Assembly: GCA_013398175.1 (NCBI GenBank)
Contig: VZRZ01008245.1
Span: 948,510-1,012,509 of the forward strand
DNA: 64,000 nt
Direction of reading: 5' to 3'
Source: Climacteris rufus
Taxonomy: Eukaryota > Chordata > Aves > Passeriformes > Climacteridae
The notes under the pieces: model-generated
What the model was told of the DNA's origin: nothing
Seen by the model: only the letters and a program-made list of their open reading frames with translations
The model's database searches: none
In this document: piece by piece, positions 27,001 through 39,220 of the stretch
Layout: each line of letters begins with the position of its first letter
Position numbering within the stretch: the stretch's first letter is position 1
Position numbers and translations under genes: made by a program

Positions 27001-27105
27001 GGCCTCAGGTTACATGTAATATAATGTGATAATGATGTTTCTTATGATCAGCTCCCTGTATAGCTGCTGCTAAACCTTGGTGTTTTGGAGCAACAATATG
27101 TTTCA

Positions 27106-27147
27106 AAAAAAAAAAAAACAAAAACAACAAAAAACAAAAAACAAAAA
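27106..27147. repeat. A-rich simple repeat, (A)n then CAAAAA units
   Basis: A run of A is followed by repeating CAAAAAC and CAAAAAA units up to CAAAAACCC. It could be simple-sequence expansion or an old poly-A tail. No retrocopy is recognisable just upstream, so simple repeat is preferred. Confidence 0.85.
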
Positions 27148-28009
27148 CCCTTTTCTACAACATAGCTAGCTTAGTTTATGCCTTTAACATGAAATGTAAT
27201 TTCAGAGCTATATATGCTATATCTGCTTTCTCCCATCATGTAGCGTGGAGAGCACAATACTTACAAACAGACCAATTGCTTCAATCTGAGCAAATATGTC
27301 GTTTCAGGAAAAAACAAATACATTTCTAACCGGTCTTTTGCTTGAACCAGCATATTTCCAAGCAGTTTTTTTTTTTCTAGTCTGTTTATTGGTCAGATCC
27401 CTCTTGAAACCCTGGCCTATTTAGTCTATTTGTCTTTCCTTGCGTGGCTGTCCTAAAATGTGCTTTATTTTCTTTAGTTAGAAAAAGGTTTTCAAGTATT
27501 TGGAACAAGTACTTTTAGAAAGGGTAGATGAAAACACTGTCATTTGAGAAAGCTGCACAACTACAACAGATACTCTCTGAAATAATGGTTTAGAGTGGAA
27601 CTGATAAGAAGCTGGATAATAGACCAGCAAACAGGATGTCTGTAGTTCATCAAGGACTAAATGAGATCTATATAAAGCAACAGTGTAATTGTAAAATCAA
27701 GACATGTAGACTGGAAAAGATCCAAAAATAACATTTGAAGATATGTCATAAACAGACCATGTGGTTCTGATAAAAGACTAGAATGACACTCTATTTAGCA
27801 TATAGGTAAAGCAGAGAAGTCAGTTCTAAACTCTTTGTAGCTGCCTGATTATATCCAGTAAAAAACAGTCTACATGTAAGGTACTGATTCCTTGTTTATG
27901 AAATAGAACGGCGGCTTTTGATATTTTATATTCAGGCTGCAGGAGAGGTAGATCCTTGTGGTGTTTGAACCCGGTGCACAGAGCTAGGCTTATTACTTGT
28001 CATGTCTGA

Positions 28010-28074
28010 AGAAGGAACCCACCAGATAAAGGCATAACCTAAGGACAGTTGAACAAATACGGTCTGTGGTTGGT
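28010..28074. repeat. Copy B of an unnamed short shared sequence
   Basis: AGAAGGAACCCACCAGATAA, then GGCATAACCTAAGG and GAACAAATACGG, in the same order as 14152-14210. I cannot name the family and cannot extend the match with confidence. Confidence 0.35.
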
Positions 28075-31000
28075 ACAGGAACTGTTTCTCCTCTAATTAA
28101 ATCACTGTAGTGGTTGGATTATTGACATGTTTCCTGCAGACATTGGAAAAGGCAGAATCAAGAGGCAAGAAGTAACCAAAGTGGAACATCCTTTCCAAGA
28201 ACCACTGCATGTTCCACGATACTGTGGCTTCATCAACAACTCTGACAGGTTAATTACTCCATATTTAGGTACCAAACTGCCTCTGTAAGGATTTGGAAGG
28301 CACCAGGCAAAATGTCAGATGCTCTCCATGCATTAATACCTTTTAGGACTCTGGTGTCTCTGATCCACAGAACTGTCTGTCTCACTGTGGTGAGGGGGAT
28401 ATCTCCAGACACAAGAGTTCTTCAACAGATAGTGGTCTTTATATGTCTTGGATCTGTCATCTTAGGCTTACAGCTAACAAAGGCCAGCTAGAAGGCAACA
28501 ATATGTCTGAAATTCAGAAAGTATGGGTTTAGGATAAAAACAAACCACAAACGCCGGAAATCAACTGAAACACAACCAAAACAAAGCATATAATCATCTC
28601 GGCTCCTGTCTGAAGATGCAGAGAGAGGAGTAGATTCTGTATTGTGTAAACAGCACATACAGACAAAACAGAATGGAATAGTTAGATCTATTTGAGTATT
28701 GTTTTTTTCTTAGACTTTTGGGTAAAGGAGTCTGTCCTTTTACTTAACCTTAGCAGTAACTACTGTTATGAGTGATTTGTTCTTTGATTAAAAAACAAAT
28801 CTGTCAAATGATACATGAAATTTATAATTTCGAAGTGGTTTGCAATTTTAGGGGCCATATTTGGTCCATATCACCATTTGTTAATGATGTCTCAGAAGGT
28901 GGCCCATGTCTTATGCCAAGCATTCAGGTTCCTAACAAAGAAGAGGCAAGACATTTTGAGGAATGGAATTGAGGGTTTACATAAGTCTTAACTGAAACCT
29001 CAGTTCTGACTTTAAAGCATGACAAAAGCTATATCCAGTTAATTAGATACACCAAATAATTGCAGGATTATAATTCTGTCCAGGTATTGGGATAGCTTCT
29101 TAGGGGTAGCTTCACATCACTCCAAGAGGGGGAGAAGCCTCTTGCATGCTAACTGCCTTCAGAAGGAATCAAAAAGGGATTAAAATTCATAAGTATCCTT
29201 TGAATTACTATTTTTAGGGAGTGTAATCTGTATTGTGACTTCTTTAGCAAAGAGCACTTGAGAAGGTCAAGATCTATTCGGGAAGCATCAGAGCTACCGT
29301 TCTCATGGGACAAAACACAACGGTTCTTCCAAAAATAAACCCAGTTACAAGAGAAAACTTTTTTTTTGTTTGTTTAGGGATTTTAAAAGCCCATCTATTA
29401 AATAAATATCTGGCAAGCTCTCTGTCTTCCAAAAAATCTAAAAATTATCATGGAATGCATATTTGCTCTAACTGGTTGTTTAGATTTTGTTCTGTTTTCG
29501 AGGTCTGTGAAATACAATGATTTCCCATTAACTTCATAATCTGGATATATAGTTTAAATCAAGAGCCAAGTATTGTGTGATCCAGTCTACCCAAATCCCA
29601 CTTGGGCATTAAGAATAATTGCAAGTATAGAACATAAATACCAGGCAAAAATCCAGATAGTTAATCTTTTGTATATAAAGTCATTAGGCACTACAGGGTA
29701 TGAATATTCCTCAGGTATTCAACTTGAGTTGTTGTGGGATTTTTTTTGTATGGGTTTTTTAATGCCTGTTAAAGAGAGAGACATGTACAGCCTATTCTAA
29801 TCCAAATTTGAGCAGAAAGATATAGTTCAAGCATTTAAATTTCTTAGAAAACAGCAACATTTTTAGGGCTTCATTGGTCATTGGAAAGATGGTCATCTTC
29901 TGCTAATCTACTTTCTTTTATTCTGATAGGATTGCAAAAACTAGATTAGAGAGTGGCGTTGGAGAATGGAAATACTTGTCTTTCATCTAGCTAATGACAG
30001 TGTTTGAAGCAAGAAATTCCATCTGTTTTACCCTCACAGACCAACCAAGATGCTGCTGGCTGTTGGAGGAGCCTGAGGGAGTAGTTATGTTGCATTCAGT
30101 GAACCACACAGATGTAGGTGAGCCCAGATTGATTTACAGCAAACTGACTGGCAAGGTTTGATTCTGTGCCCATCAGTGGAGGAAGGACACACCTAATTTA
30201 GTCATACAGGACTTTGTTTCAAAGGTTGTCAATGACATTTAACTCTCAGTGAGTGCATATAAGGCATTAGGTGTACCAGACAGGCCTGTTATCATGATTT
30301 CAGAAGGTACTTTTACATTTCTCCTTCCTTAATATTCAACTTCCAGGATTACCGGTGTTGCTGAGCACTGTGAAAGTGTCATCCATTTGCTTTTGAAAAG
30401 TGAGTGGAGAACTGTGGATTTTTATTTTAATGGCAAAAGTTGCTTTGTAGATAAGGGATGACCATATAATAAGAATCTTATGTAATAGTGTCTAAAGTAC
30501 ATAAAATTATTATTTAAATGGAGTATAAAAAATATTTGATATTTTGTCAGCTAGACTTTATGATACGTAGTCACTCTTGCTCAATTTAATTGCAGTTGCC
30601 TAAGATTTGTCAAAGAATATGAAGGAAAAAAGACAATATAGTACCTATACAGGATGTGAAAATGAGTTAAATCTAATGTGATGGAAGAAAAAAAATTCAA
30701 ATAATCTTATTTTTAAAATGGCCGTCAGTGTACTCTTGATGAAAAAAGTTATTAATAACTACACACAGAAAGTAGTTCTAAAACCCCTTTTGTTTATTCC
30801 TAACACCTAGCTTTCTATGGAAAAAAAAATTTACACTGAAATAATCCATAGAAATAATGTTTTTTTCCCTAGTAGCTCACAGATGGGTAGTTCATCAGCC
30901 AGATCTCAAAATAATAAGAATTTTCTTCCTTTCAATTATAAATATATCTCTCACAGTAGCTCCTATTTAGAACCAGCTTAAAACTTGAAAAGGTGCAAGA

Positions 31001-32291
31001 ATTAAACTCCCTTTCCTCTGGCCTTCCTCATGGCCTCTGCCATGTAATGACAGTGAAAATGTTTTCTGACGTTACTTCTAGAACCTCTTCCGAAAAGAAA
31101 AATGCCAAAAAAATATTGAATGTTTGGAGAAGTTTTAAAAAGAGGGGTGGGTGAATACTAAACTTTGCTTTAGGGACAAATCTGACTGTATCAGAGTCTC
31201 TTTATGTAACTTAACAGCATGAGCTTGTCATAAAAACCCGTTACTTGTCAATCAAAAGAAAGGGAAAGGAAGGTAGGGACTTGTGTCTTAGAAATCTGTG
31301 CTGTTTCATCTACATTTCATCTAGTATTTTCCAGGGAAAAAAAAATGTAGCAGTGGATCGCTATTTGGTGATTTAAAGCAGAAACTTTTCACAATCCCAG
31401 TGGATCTTAATGTTGAAATATTAATGTCATCTTTCTTTCCACCTTTTTTTCTCCTTGTTTTTTTGAGTTGTATGATATGCTCGACACAAAAGTCTTTCAC
31501 ATTTAGGAAAAGCAAAGGATCCAGTAAGACACCTGACTAAACACAGACAATATGAATTTATTTTTTCGTGGTTCACTCCCACCCATGTGAGTTAATTCAT
31601 CTGTGTTTTGTCTTTGTTGTTCTGTCCTCATTTAACTCTTGACCCAGTCATGTGCCGACAACCAACTTTGTATTAAAAGATGGACATTGAGATGACTTCA
31701 TAACCCCACTGAAAATACAAAAGCCAAATGTGCCTACATCAAGCAAGACAGTGATGGAGTCTTGTAACAATTCAAGCACAAAACCAACTAGTGCAGGTGA
31801 GAAACTGTCCAATACTTTTCCCCAGATTTTAAGAGGGAAGAGGGAGGAAGGAAAGAGCAGAGCCATGTGAAACTGGCTCAGCAACCAGGGCCTGCAGCTG
31901 TGTCAACACCACGTTGTAACCACCAAATGTCTCTGTGACTGCTGAGAGCAGCTTTTATTCCATCTGGGAATAAGGAGCTATTTTACACAAACTTTGCCTT
32001 CCTTTTAATAAATGAGATATTCTAGGATCTGTTCTAATGGTTTAATGGACTTAAAATTACTCTTTACAGCCAAATTATGATTCTGTTTTGAAGTCTGCTG
32101 GGGCTAATGCAGACTCATTGAACACTTAAGTGAAATGACACTTCAGAGCAATGAAGCATCTGGAGAAGTACTGTCACTACTTGTTTTATGCCTTCTCCAC
32201 ATATCTCATGGGTATATATAGTTAACTAAAGTTAAATAACATGCAGCAAAGAAAATTCTATCAAATTGTGTACCAGATCACTTACAAACAC

Positions 32292-32512
32292 AATCACAGA
32301 ATCATTGAACAGCCCAGATTGGAAGGGACCTTGAAAGATCATTTGGTGCACTCTGTCATAGGAAGGAGACTCTGAATGAGATGATGTAGCACCCTGTCCA
32401 ATTGTGCCTTGAAAACCTCCAGTGGCAGGGACTCAATCACATCCCTGATTAGCTGCTTCTAGTTGTGGATTGTTCTCACTGTAAAAAAATTCTTTCTTAT
32501 ATCAAGATTAAT
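32292..32512 (-). mobile_element. CR1 LINE 3'-end fragment (about 220 bp)
   Basis: The reversed CR1 3' end begins AATCACAGAATCATTGAAC, followed by GATTGGAAGGGACCTTGAAA and GATCATTTGG. It continues through CTGTCCAATTGTGCCTTGAA and TCCAGTGGCAGGGACTC to TTCTTTCTTATATCAAG, where the match stops. The element is on the minus strand, 5'-truncated, with no usable open frame. It is somewhat more diverged than the copies at 11171 and 23545 and may belong to a different CR1 subfamily. Confidence 0.93.
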
Positions 32513-33596
32513 TATGTGGACTTCATGATAATTCATATAGCTGCTTTAACAGATGAATCAGAAAGAAATCAGGCTCAATGCTTACTACTATTCTTGAGTC
32601 AGTAGAATCAAGAATAACCTAATCATCTAGACCTTTGTGCCTGTAATGTCCACTCCCACAATGTTTAGCAATGGATGTCAGATAATTAGGGATACTAGAC
32701 ACATAATGCATTCAAGCATAATTTTAGACAAGTCTTTATTGATACCACTTTGTTACTTTCTAAGAGAAGTACATTTCCTTTAAATAATATTTCAGAAAGA
32801 ATAATGTGTATATATTTCCTGAGCTGTCAGTGAATTTTGTGTTTGAGAGATTCACGTTCCCTGAGTAAAAGATCAACCTCTTCTGGTATCAAGACAACTG
32901 TTTAGACAATTGTTAATAGAAGGCTTCAACATTTTTTGAATTATGAATTTTCTGAGTATAAATATAAAAGAACATAATTGAGACTGCTATTTATGTTTAA
33001 GGGGGTGGGAGTTTTGTATCTTAATGTTGTGGGTGATCTGTGATATAGTATATTCTCTATAGTCTTCTGTGGCATTTTGTGGACTCTGTGTAGCCTTAAT
33101 CATTTGTCTGAATAAGCTAATGTATATGTTTGTGTTTTCCCACAAAAATTAACAGACAGCTTTTAAAATTACTTTTGTTTACCTTAGTGAGAACCTAGTT
33201 TGTTTTTTTCAGTTTGGTTTTGTTGAGTTTTCTGTTTCTCGAAGAAAGCTATTTGTACAATGCTGCAATGGGATCAATACAAGGAATTTCCATCTTGTCA
33301 TCTAGCATATCCATGCAAGGAAGGAGGCACAATCCAGCATGATGTCCTCTTTTTATTTTGGGTGTCAGTTGTTTGGGTGCTAAACTTTGTCTCCTTCTCT
33401 TACAGAGAAGATGGCAACCCAAATAGAGCCACTTTGGTGTAGCTTTCATCCCACCATTGGTGTCCAGTGTTGGAGAACCCCAATATAGACCATGTTTTCA
33501 GGATTTTTAGTGAGCTACCCAGGGAACAATGAAAGGAGTTGCACTACAAGCTGCATGTGGAGCACAGACCCTCAAAGTAAAAGGAGAGGCTTTGGG

Positions 33597-33680
33597 CAGT
33601 GGTTTGTAGTACAAGGGCAGCTCACTTCTTAATGCTTTAGAAATCTTCTAGTTCAAAGAATTCTACTTTGAGAACCACTG
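33597..33680. mobile_element. Possible hAT (Charlie/MER5-like) MITE remnant
   Basis: The segment begins CAGTGGTTTG and ends TTTGAGAACCACTG, so its termini share the inverted CAGTGGTT. The right end reads CAGTGGTTCTCAAA on the minus strand, which is the classic end of many vertebrate hAT-Charlie and MER5-type elements. At 84 bp it would be an internally deleted non-autonomous copy with no coding capacity. I could not see the 8-bp target duplication hAT elements make, though it could have decayed. The inverted termini alone could be coincidental. Confidence 0.35.
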
Positions 33681-34164
33681 ATGTAGTCCATGAAACTGGT
33701 TAATATCTTTCTATGGAACTGATTCTACGTATTTCTTTGTAAAAGCTTTTTAAAATAATCTTTTAAGAAAATAAACACTTTGAAATTTGGTTTGCCTTTT
33801 CTTTTTTCATGGGCTTTTGATATTAGTTTAGAATGGATAGGGTACCTAGGTATATGGAATAGAGGTTTTTCATTTGGTGAAGACTTGGTCTTTGAATTGC
33901 AAGGAAATAGTTTTGAAGGAAATGTTAAAATGGTTCCATCTTGAAGACCGAAGCGGAAGCACTTTTTTTAAAGTGATATAAATATTTTCAAGGGTAAAAA
34001 CTAGATAAATTAAAGTTCACATTTTTCTGTCTTAAAAACAAAACAAAAACCATCAAAAAACAAACATAAAACCCCTCAACCAACATCTTTCATGAGTATC
34101 TTAGTGCCAGTAAACAGATATTGATATAAAATCTTTGAAGAAGAATATATTTTAATTTTAAAAG

Positions 34165-34207
34165 AAATGCTTTCTTCAATTTAGAAATAAATACTTTCTT
34201 CAATTCA
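34165..34207. repeat. Short tandem duplication, 24-bp period
   Basis: AAATGCTTTCTTCAATTTA at 34165-34183 is repeated with two differences as AAATACTTTCTTCAATTCA at 34189-34207. This is a local two-copy duplication with no sign of function. Confidence 0.8.
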
Positions 34208-35172
34208 AAAAACATGCAACTATGTTGACTCAAAATGCCTAATAACAACAAATCCGTTTTGCACAATAACTTTAAAAAAACTCTCAGAATTAGTGTTCTT
34301 GGTTTTATCTTTCACTTGTAATATTCTGAAGTCCATTAATAAACTACTACATATTAAAACACCTAAATCAGCAAGTCAGAAATTTGGCTTTAACAAGGGG
34401 CTCAATTTCCTGTGTTATATCCAGCAAAGATTTGGTAATGAAGCACAGAATGTTTCACAAATACATGCATACTTCATAGGATTGTCTGTCAGTGCATGTG
34501 GAAAAGATAAAAGTATTCTGGAAAAGGTTCAAAGGAAATATCTTAGTAACTATGGAAACAAAAGCCCTTCTGCCCTATGTTGAAGAAAAAAAAAAGATTA
34601 AGTTAGACTAGATGAACATCATCTTTTTAGTGCCAGTTTGTCTGAGACAGATTTGTCCTGCAGAGTTGATCAGGCTTTGAAAGAGATAATGACGAGATAT
34701 CTCCATAAAACTCCAAATGCTTTTCTTATGACCTGGGGACAGCCTTGAAACAAGCACCTTACTGCATCATTCACTCACATATGATTGAAATCAAGCTCCA
34801 TTTCAGAAAAACTCTTCCTTATATTTGGCTGGAATTCCAGACTTTATGCCAAATATGGGAATTGGTCATTTCAGTTTTAGTATGGCTCAGGCTCTGGGCT
34901 TTTTAATAATAAATAAGTAATTGAACTTCATAAGTTCAGTACTGCAGAAATTACAACTTCGAGTCAACAAATGAGAAACATGAACATCTATATTTCAGTC
35001 CATACATAAACCTTTGAATAACATTATATTAAATAATAGTTACAAAAAGAGGAAATATAAGAAAGTCTTACAAAAGAACTGGAGTAATTCAGTGTGAGAT
35101 TTATACAAGAATTCTGGTCCATCTTATGTTCTTCAACCATTTCACCGCTGTAATAGCAAAGGGCAGCAAAAC

Positions 35173-35213
35173 TAGTACTACATTAATAGTACTACATTAA
35201 TAGTACAACATTA
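35173..35213. repeat. Tandem repeat, three 14-bp units
   Basis: TAGTACTACATTAA occurs twice in a row, exactly, at 35173-35200, followed by a third unit, TAGTACAACATTA, with one change. It is a small minisatellite-like array that could vary in copy number. Confidence 0.9.
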
Positions 35214-38200
35214 TGTATCCTGTGATATTCTGAAACATATTTTTAAATTGTATTTATTAAATACAAAAATGCAAGTTTTCCTTGTTTTCACTTGCATATC
35301 TCTTCTAGGTTCATTTATTTATCTGTTTTTCTTCTATTCTGAAAAAGTGTGTGTGTTTGTGTGGAACCTTGTTCACTTTTGTTTGAGTTTTAGAGTTGGG
35401 CAACTGGGAAATATTACTTGTCAAAGATCTCCTGCAAAACTGTAGGTATGCTTTTTAATTTTGTTGTTAATTCCCTGAAGTCAGCTCTTGAAATGCATTT
35501 ATCCTTTATTCTGGCTTCTCTCATTTCCTGAAAGTCTCATTTGCCCATTTGTGAATTTTTATCATTTAGCTTAATCTTTCTCAACTTTGTGTTTTCATTA
35601 GGTTACCAACTGAGGTTAGATGTCATGAAGTGGATTAATTGCTTTGGCACCTACTGCATGTAAATAATTTGAAGTACTGAGTAGTACTTTTGCTTTGTAT
35701 TAATAGTTGTGTAAAAAGTATACTGTACTTAATGTGAATGGCAAGTTATTTCTATAAACTTATCTATACTTTATTTGAAAATTACACTAACTGTTTTTTA
35801 AACTTGAAAGATTCACTCCAAATTTTGAGCATTTTCTTCCTATGCCAATGAGCCAGCAAGTATTAGGTATATTTTCTTTACAGGTAACAGTTTACATGTA
35901 AGTGTTATAGAGATTTTTCATTTCTGCGGTCTCTTCAGGATTCTTAAAAAGCCCATATGGTTTTAAAGCTCTATGAGAATTCAAATGACTGCAGAGGAGA
36001 GTTGTTACTCATTCCAAAAGCCTCAACTGAGGCAGTTCAGGACACAGTTTTGCAAGAGAGTTCTATGCAAGTCCAACTTGCATTTTTTGATTTTTTGTTA
36101 TGGCCTTACAACATGCCAGCTGTAGTCTTACTCATAATGAATGGAGTTTACTGTAAGAAATATGTAAGAGTAAGCTTTATTTATCTTTATCAGTAAGGCT
36201 TGTAATTTAGCTAGCAACAATGCATTGCCAGAGGAAGTTCCTCAAAGGTCTTTACTAAGATTTCAGTAACTAACTAATAAGGCTTGGTTACCATATTTTC
36301 TGTATGTCAAAAATAGAACTTACGGATAGCAATGAAATTGTTAGACTGCTGTGTTCATAAATGCAATCAAAGGAATGATTGTATTCTGTTTATTCACATG
36401 TGGTTAATTATAGGAATGCTTAACTAATGCAAAAACTAAGCAAAGCAAAAAACTCTCCACAACATACCTTTCTGGTCATATTCTCTGTCCTTATGTCTCT
36501 CTACTTACAATGAGAATTGTTGAGATTACCAACCTGCTGCAGAAGACTTGGCAATTGATAACTCAGCAGACATAATGAATAGCTTTTTCCAGTTTGGGTC
36601 CATGGCCCTAGGCAGAGATAAAGCTCTAAGATCAACCCCTTCTCCTTTTCTACTACATAATTTTTTCTGCTGCAGAAGCACCTTGGAGCCATAATCAAGC
36701 CTGAGATTCCTTGATACTACAGAGCATACAATTACAGAATAAAAAGAAGTCTCTGCCTGACTGCACTGATGTGCACATAGTAAGAAGAGAGAGAGATGGG
36801 TAGAGACTGATGCAGGAGCAAAATGAAAAGAGAAGTGATACTAGACCACCCATTGCAGAGGTCTCTCTGTGTACATGTTCAGGTTTTTTCACAGCAGAGG
36901 TTAAGTTTTGCAGGCTGGTTTGTAGCAGAAGAAAGGAGCTTTTCAAACCTTTGTGGGGAGTTCCTCTCCAGTGGCAGTGTGTGCCAAGGCCGTGATTGCA
37001 CTTGTAGCTCTCCAGCAGAACAAAGTACTTCTAGCTGTTCCAAAATCCTGAGGCATGCTGCTTTGATGGTTGGTTTCCTTAGCAGAGGGTGCTTGAAAAG
37101 CAGAGCTATTCGTAATGTATTTCCTGTGTTGCAGGACTTGAGGAAAGAAATCTCTCAATTTACTTTATATTTAAAAAACAAATTCACTTTTGAACTGTCC
37201 TTGAACAGCTTATTATCATGATATAAACAGGGTGCTGGGTCTGTTACATGCAAGATGGTGTCTAAAGACAAGCAATGCATTTCAAACTCATTCAAAACTA
37301 ATTGCCAACATGAAATTCTGCTTCCTTGTAAGGATGTCTCTACATACTTTGAGAGCTTGTGAATATTACTCTGTTCATAATTATTCTTCCATGCAATTTC
37401 TTAATTACTGGAGGTGAACTTCTTAAAATTAATTTTTTTAATTGACAAAAGAGCCCCTCTGACAAAACTGAAGTTATTTGACTATGTAACAGGATCACAA
37501 TACTTCTTATGAGGGTTTTAAAGGCAAATGGACTGAGCAGGATGACAGGGATTGTTTTGATATTGCTACTGTGCTTTCAGAGAACCCACAGGGTGTCCCC
37601 ATCCATAGTGTGTCATGAATCTTTGCTTTAGTTTGAGTAATCTCAATTATCCAACAGCAGTGCACTGGGAAAGGCAATGAACTTGTCTTCAATATCAAAA
37701 CAGAGGATAAAAATAATCTGTGCTTTTTCCAGAGCTATTTTTTGACCTTTATTTCAGCAGATTGCTTCTATTTTCACTTAAAACCTTAGAGTCAACTGTG
37801 TTACTTCTGTGTGAAGAACTAGCCACGGAAAACTAGACTTGATCTTTGCACTTTTTAGAAATATGTCTAATAGTCTTACTTGACTATTTCTTTCATGTTA
37901 TATTCTAAGCTGCAGTACAGAAAAATTCTATTATACAACCTTGTGACATAGCTCTGACTTGGAGTACTTTTTCTGCACCATGTTCTCTTGCTAGTGTATT
38001 TTCTTTATGTTATTCTGGAATCTGTTATAATGATGATATTTGGGTGCTAGGTAGGGTATGCTTCTATCTCTTTCAATTGGTTTCAATTTAGAAAAAGGTC
38101 TTGTTGCTTTTAGACTTATTTTTCAACTTGTCAGATGCACTACGCTGTTTCAAATTAACCTAAATTTTATGTTCCAATGAGGGAGTTACCACTAATAGTG

Positions 38201-38566
38201 AATATAAACAAGATGACATCATAATGTATAAGTTATTTCAGATTACTTCTTCCTTAATACCTCTTTTTGTCTAATGGGCTTCCAAGTGAGTTAGGGAAGC
38301 AGGTGCTCTAAGGTGTGTGCAGAACTGATGGGTTAATTGTATCAAGAGATCAATTGCTATCTGTCCCACTGGAAGGGTTTGTTCTTTGGAGGTTTTCATT
38401 GATCATTCATTCTGATACTGTTCTCTATTTCAACAAGGACCAATAGAATAAATTGTATATTCATTCAACTATCCAGGAGTTACAAGTGAGTAGTAGCTGC
38501 AACCTTTTCAGAAGATAGCTTTATAATTCAAAATATCTTAGTAAATTGAAGAAATAATAAAAGTGG

Positions 38567-38585
38567 GGAGGAGGAGGAGGAGGAG
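38567..38585. repeat. (GGA)6 microsatellite
   Basis: Six consecutive GGA units preceded by a G run. This is simple sequence with no adjoining gene. Confidence 0.95.
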
Positions 38586-38874
38586 TAGCAGTATTATTAG
38601 TGTTATTGTTGTAATTTCTGAGGTTTTTTGTCTTTTAAATATATGCAAAGTTCTGTCCTTGGTAGAAATCATCCAATGTGGAAACACAGATTGGGGAATT
38701 ACTCCTAAGCAGTACTAGTTCTTGAGATAAGGATCCTGCTTACAGTGAATTCTAACTGAATGTGAACCAAAAATTTGAGACTGTTGTTAAACCAAGAATT
38801 TTAGGAATTGGATAGAGAAACATAATTTGTGATGCATTAAGTGTAATGTGCCTATTCTAACTAGTACTACATCA

Positions 38875-39220
38875 TTAGTACCACCTGGAGTGTTTTGTCC
38901 CCTTTTGGGCATCACTTTGAAGAAATGCCATTGGAAATTTTACAGAAGAGAACAGCGAAATATATTGGAAATTTTGAAACCATGACCTTAGAAGAAAAAA
39001 CGAAAGAAATGTTTTTTCAATTGGGAGAATATAAAACTATATTGACAGAAGACTTACAACATCACAGTTATCTACAAATAGGAAAGGAGCACAACATTTT
39101 CTCTCTGTTCTGGTTCTGAGGAGGACTAAATAGTAGGCAGCATGATACTAAAAACATATTGAAGCAGTTTGGATAAGGATCAAGTATAATAGTAAGGACA
39201 GTGAAGAATGGGAACAACCC
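38875..39220 (+). mobile_element. Ancient CR1 LINE fragment (ORF2 C-terminal part)
   Basis: On the plus strand CACCTGGAGTGTTTTGTCCC followed by CTTTTGGGC matches the CR1 block that codes the end of ORF2. The frame from 38895 then aligns with the conserved C-terminal pattern. QKRTAKYIGNFETMTLEEKT matches the family's QRRATKMI-GLEHL-YEER pattern, and the following DLQHHSYLQIG matches DLIAAFQYLKG. Further on, GACAGTGAAGAATGGGAACA sits where fresher copies have the CACTGGAACAGG block. Substitutions are heavy and the 3' end is missing, so this is much older than the copies at 11171 and 23545. The 74-codon frame here is a fossil, not a gene. Confidence 0.75.

Larger units (their letters stand above)
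24065..32291. other. Long unassigned AT-rich stretch
   Basis: Over 8 kb with no recognisable gene, RNA gene or repeat family. All open frames are under 80 codons. Visible items are an A-rich simple repeat at 27106-27147, a TTATTATTATGAATAATAAT-type AT patch at about 26551-26580, and copy B of an unnamed shared sequence at 28010-28074. I see no CpG cluster. Confidence 0.55.
32513..38874. other. Unassigned AT-rich non-coding DNA
   Basis: No gene is recognised. The longest frame (36823-37221, 132 codons, plus) has no recognisable content. Listed separately are a possible hAT remnant (33597-33680), two short tandem duplications (34165-34207 and 35173-35213) and a GGA microsatellite (38567-38585). 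Confidence 0.55.

Noticed and set aside
33380..33440. Exon starting after a CTTCTCTTACAG acceptor-like site
   Set aside because: The following frame closes after about 10 codons and no donor site or family match supports it.
34500..34640. Another CR1 fragment (LEKVQRK-like peptide and TTAGACTAGATGAAC)
   Set aside because: Only two short isolated resemblances, not in the required order with other CR1 blocks.
36823..37221. 132-codon open frame as a protein gene
   Set aside because: No recognisable domain, overlapping frames on the other strand, and a length close to that expected by chance in the window.
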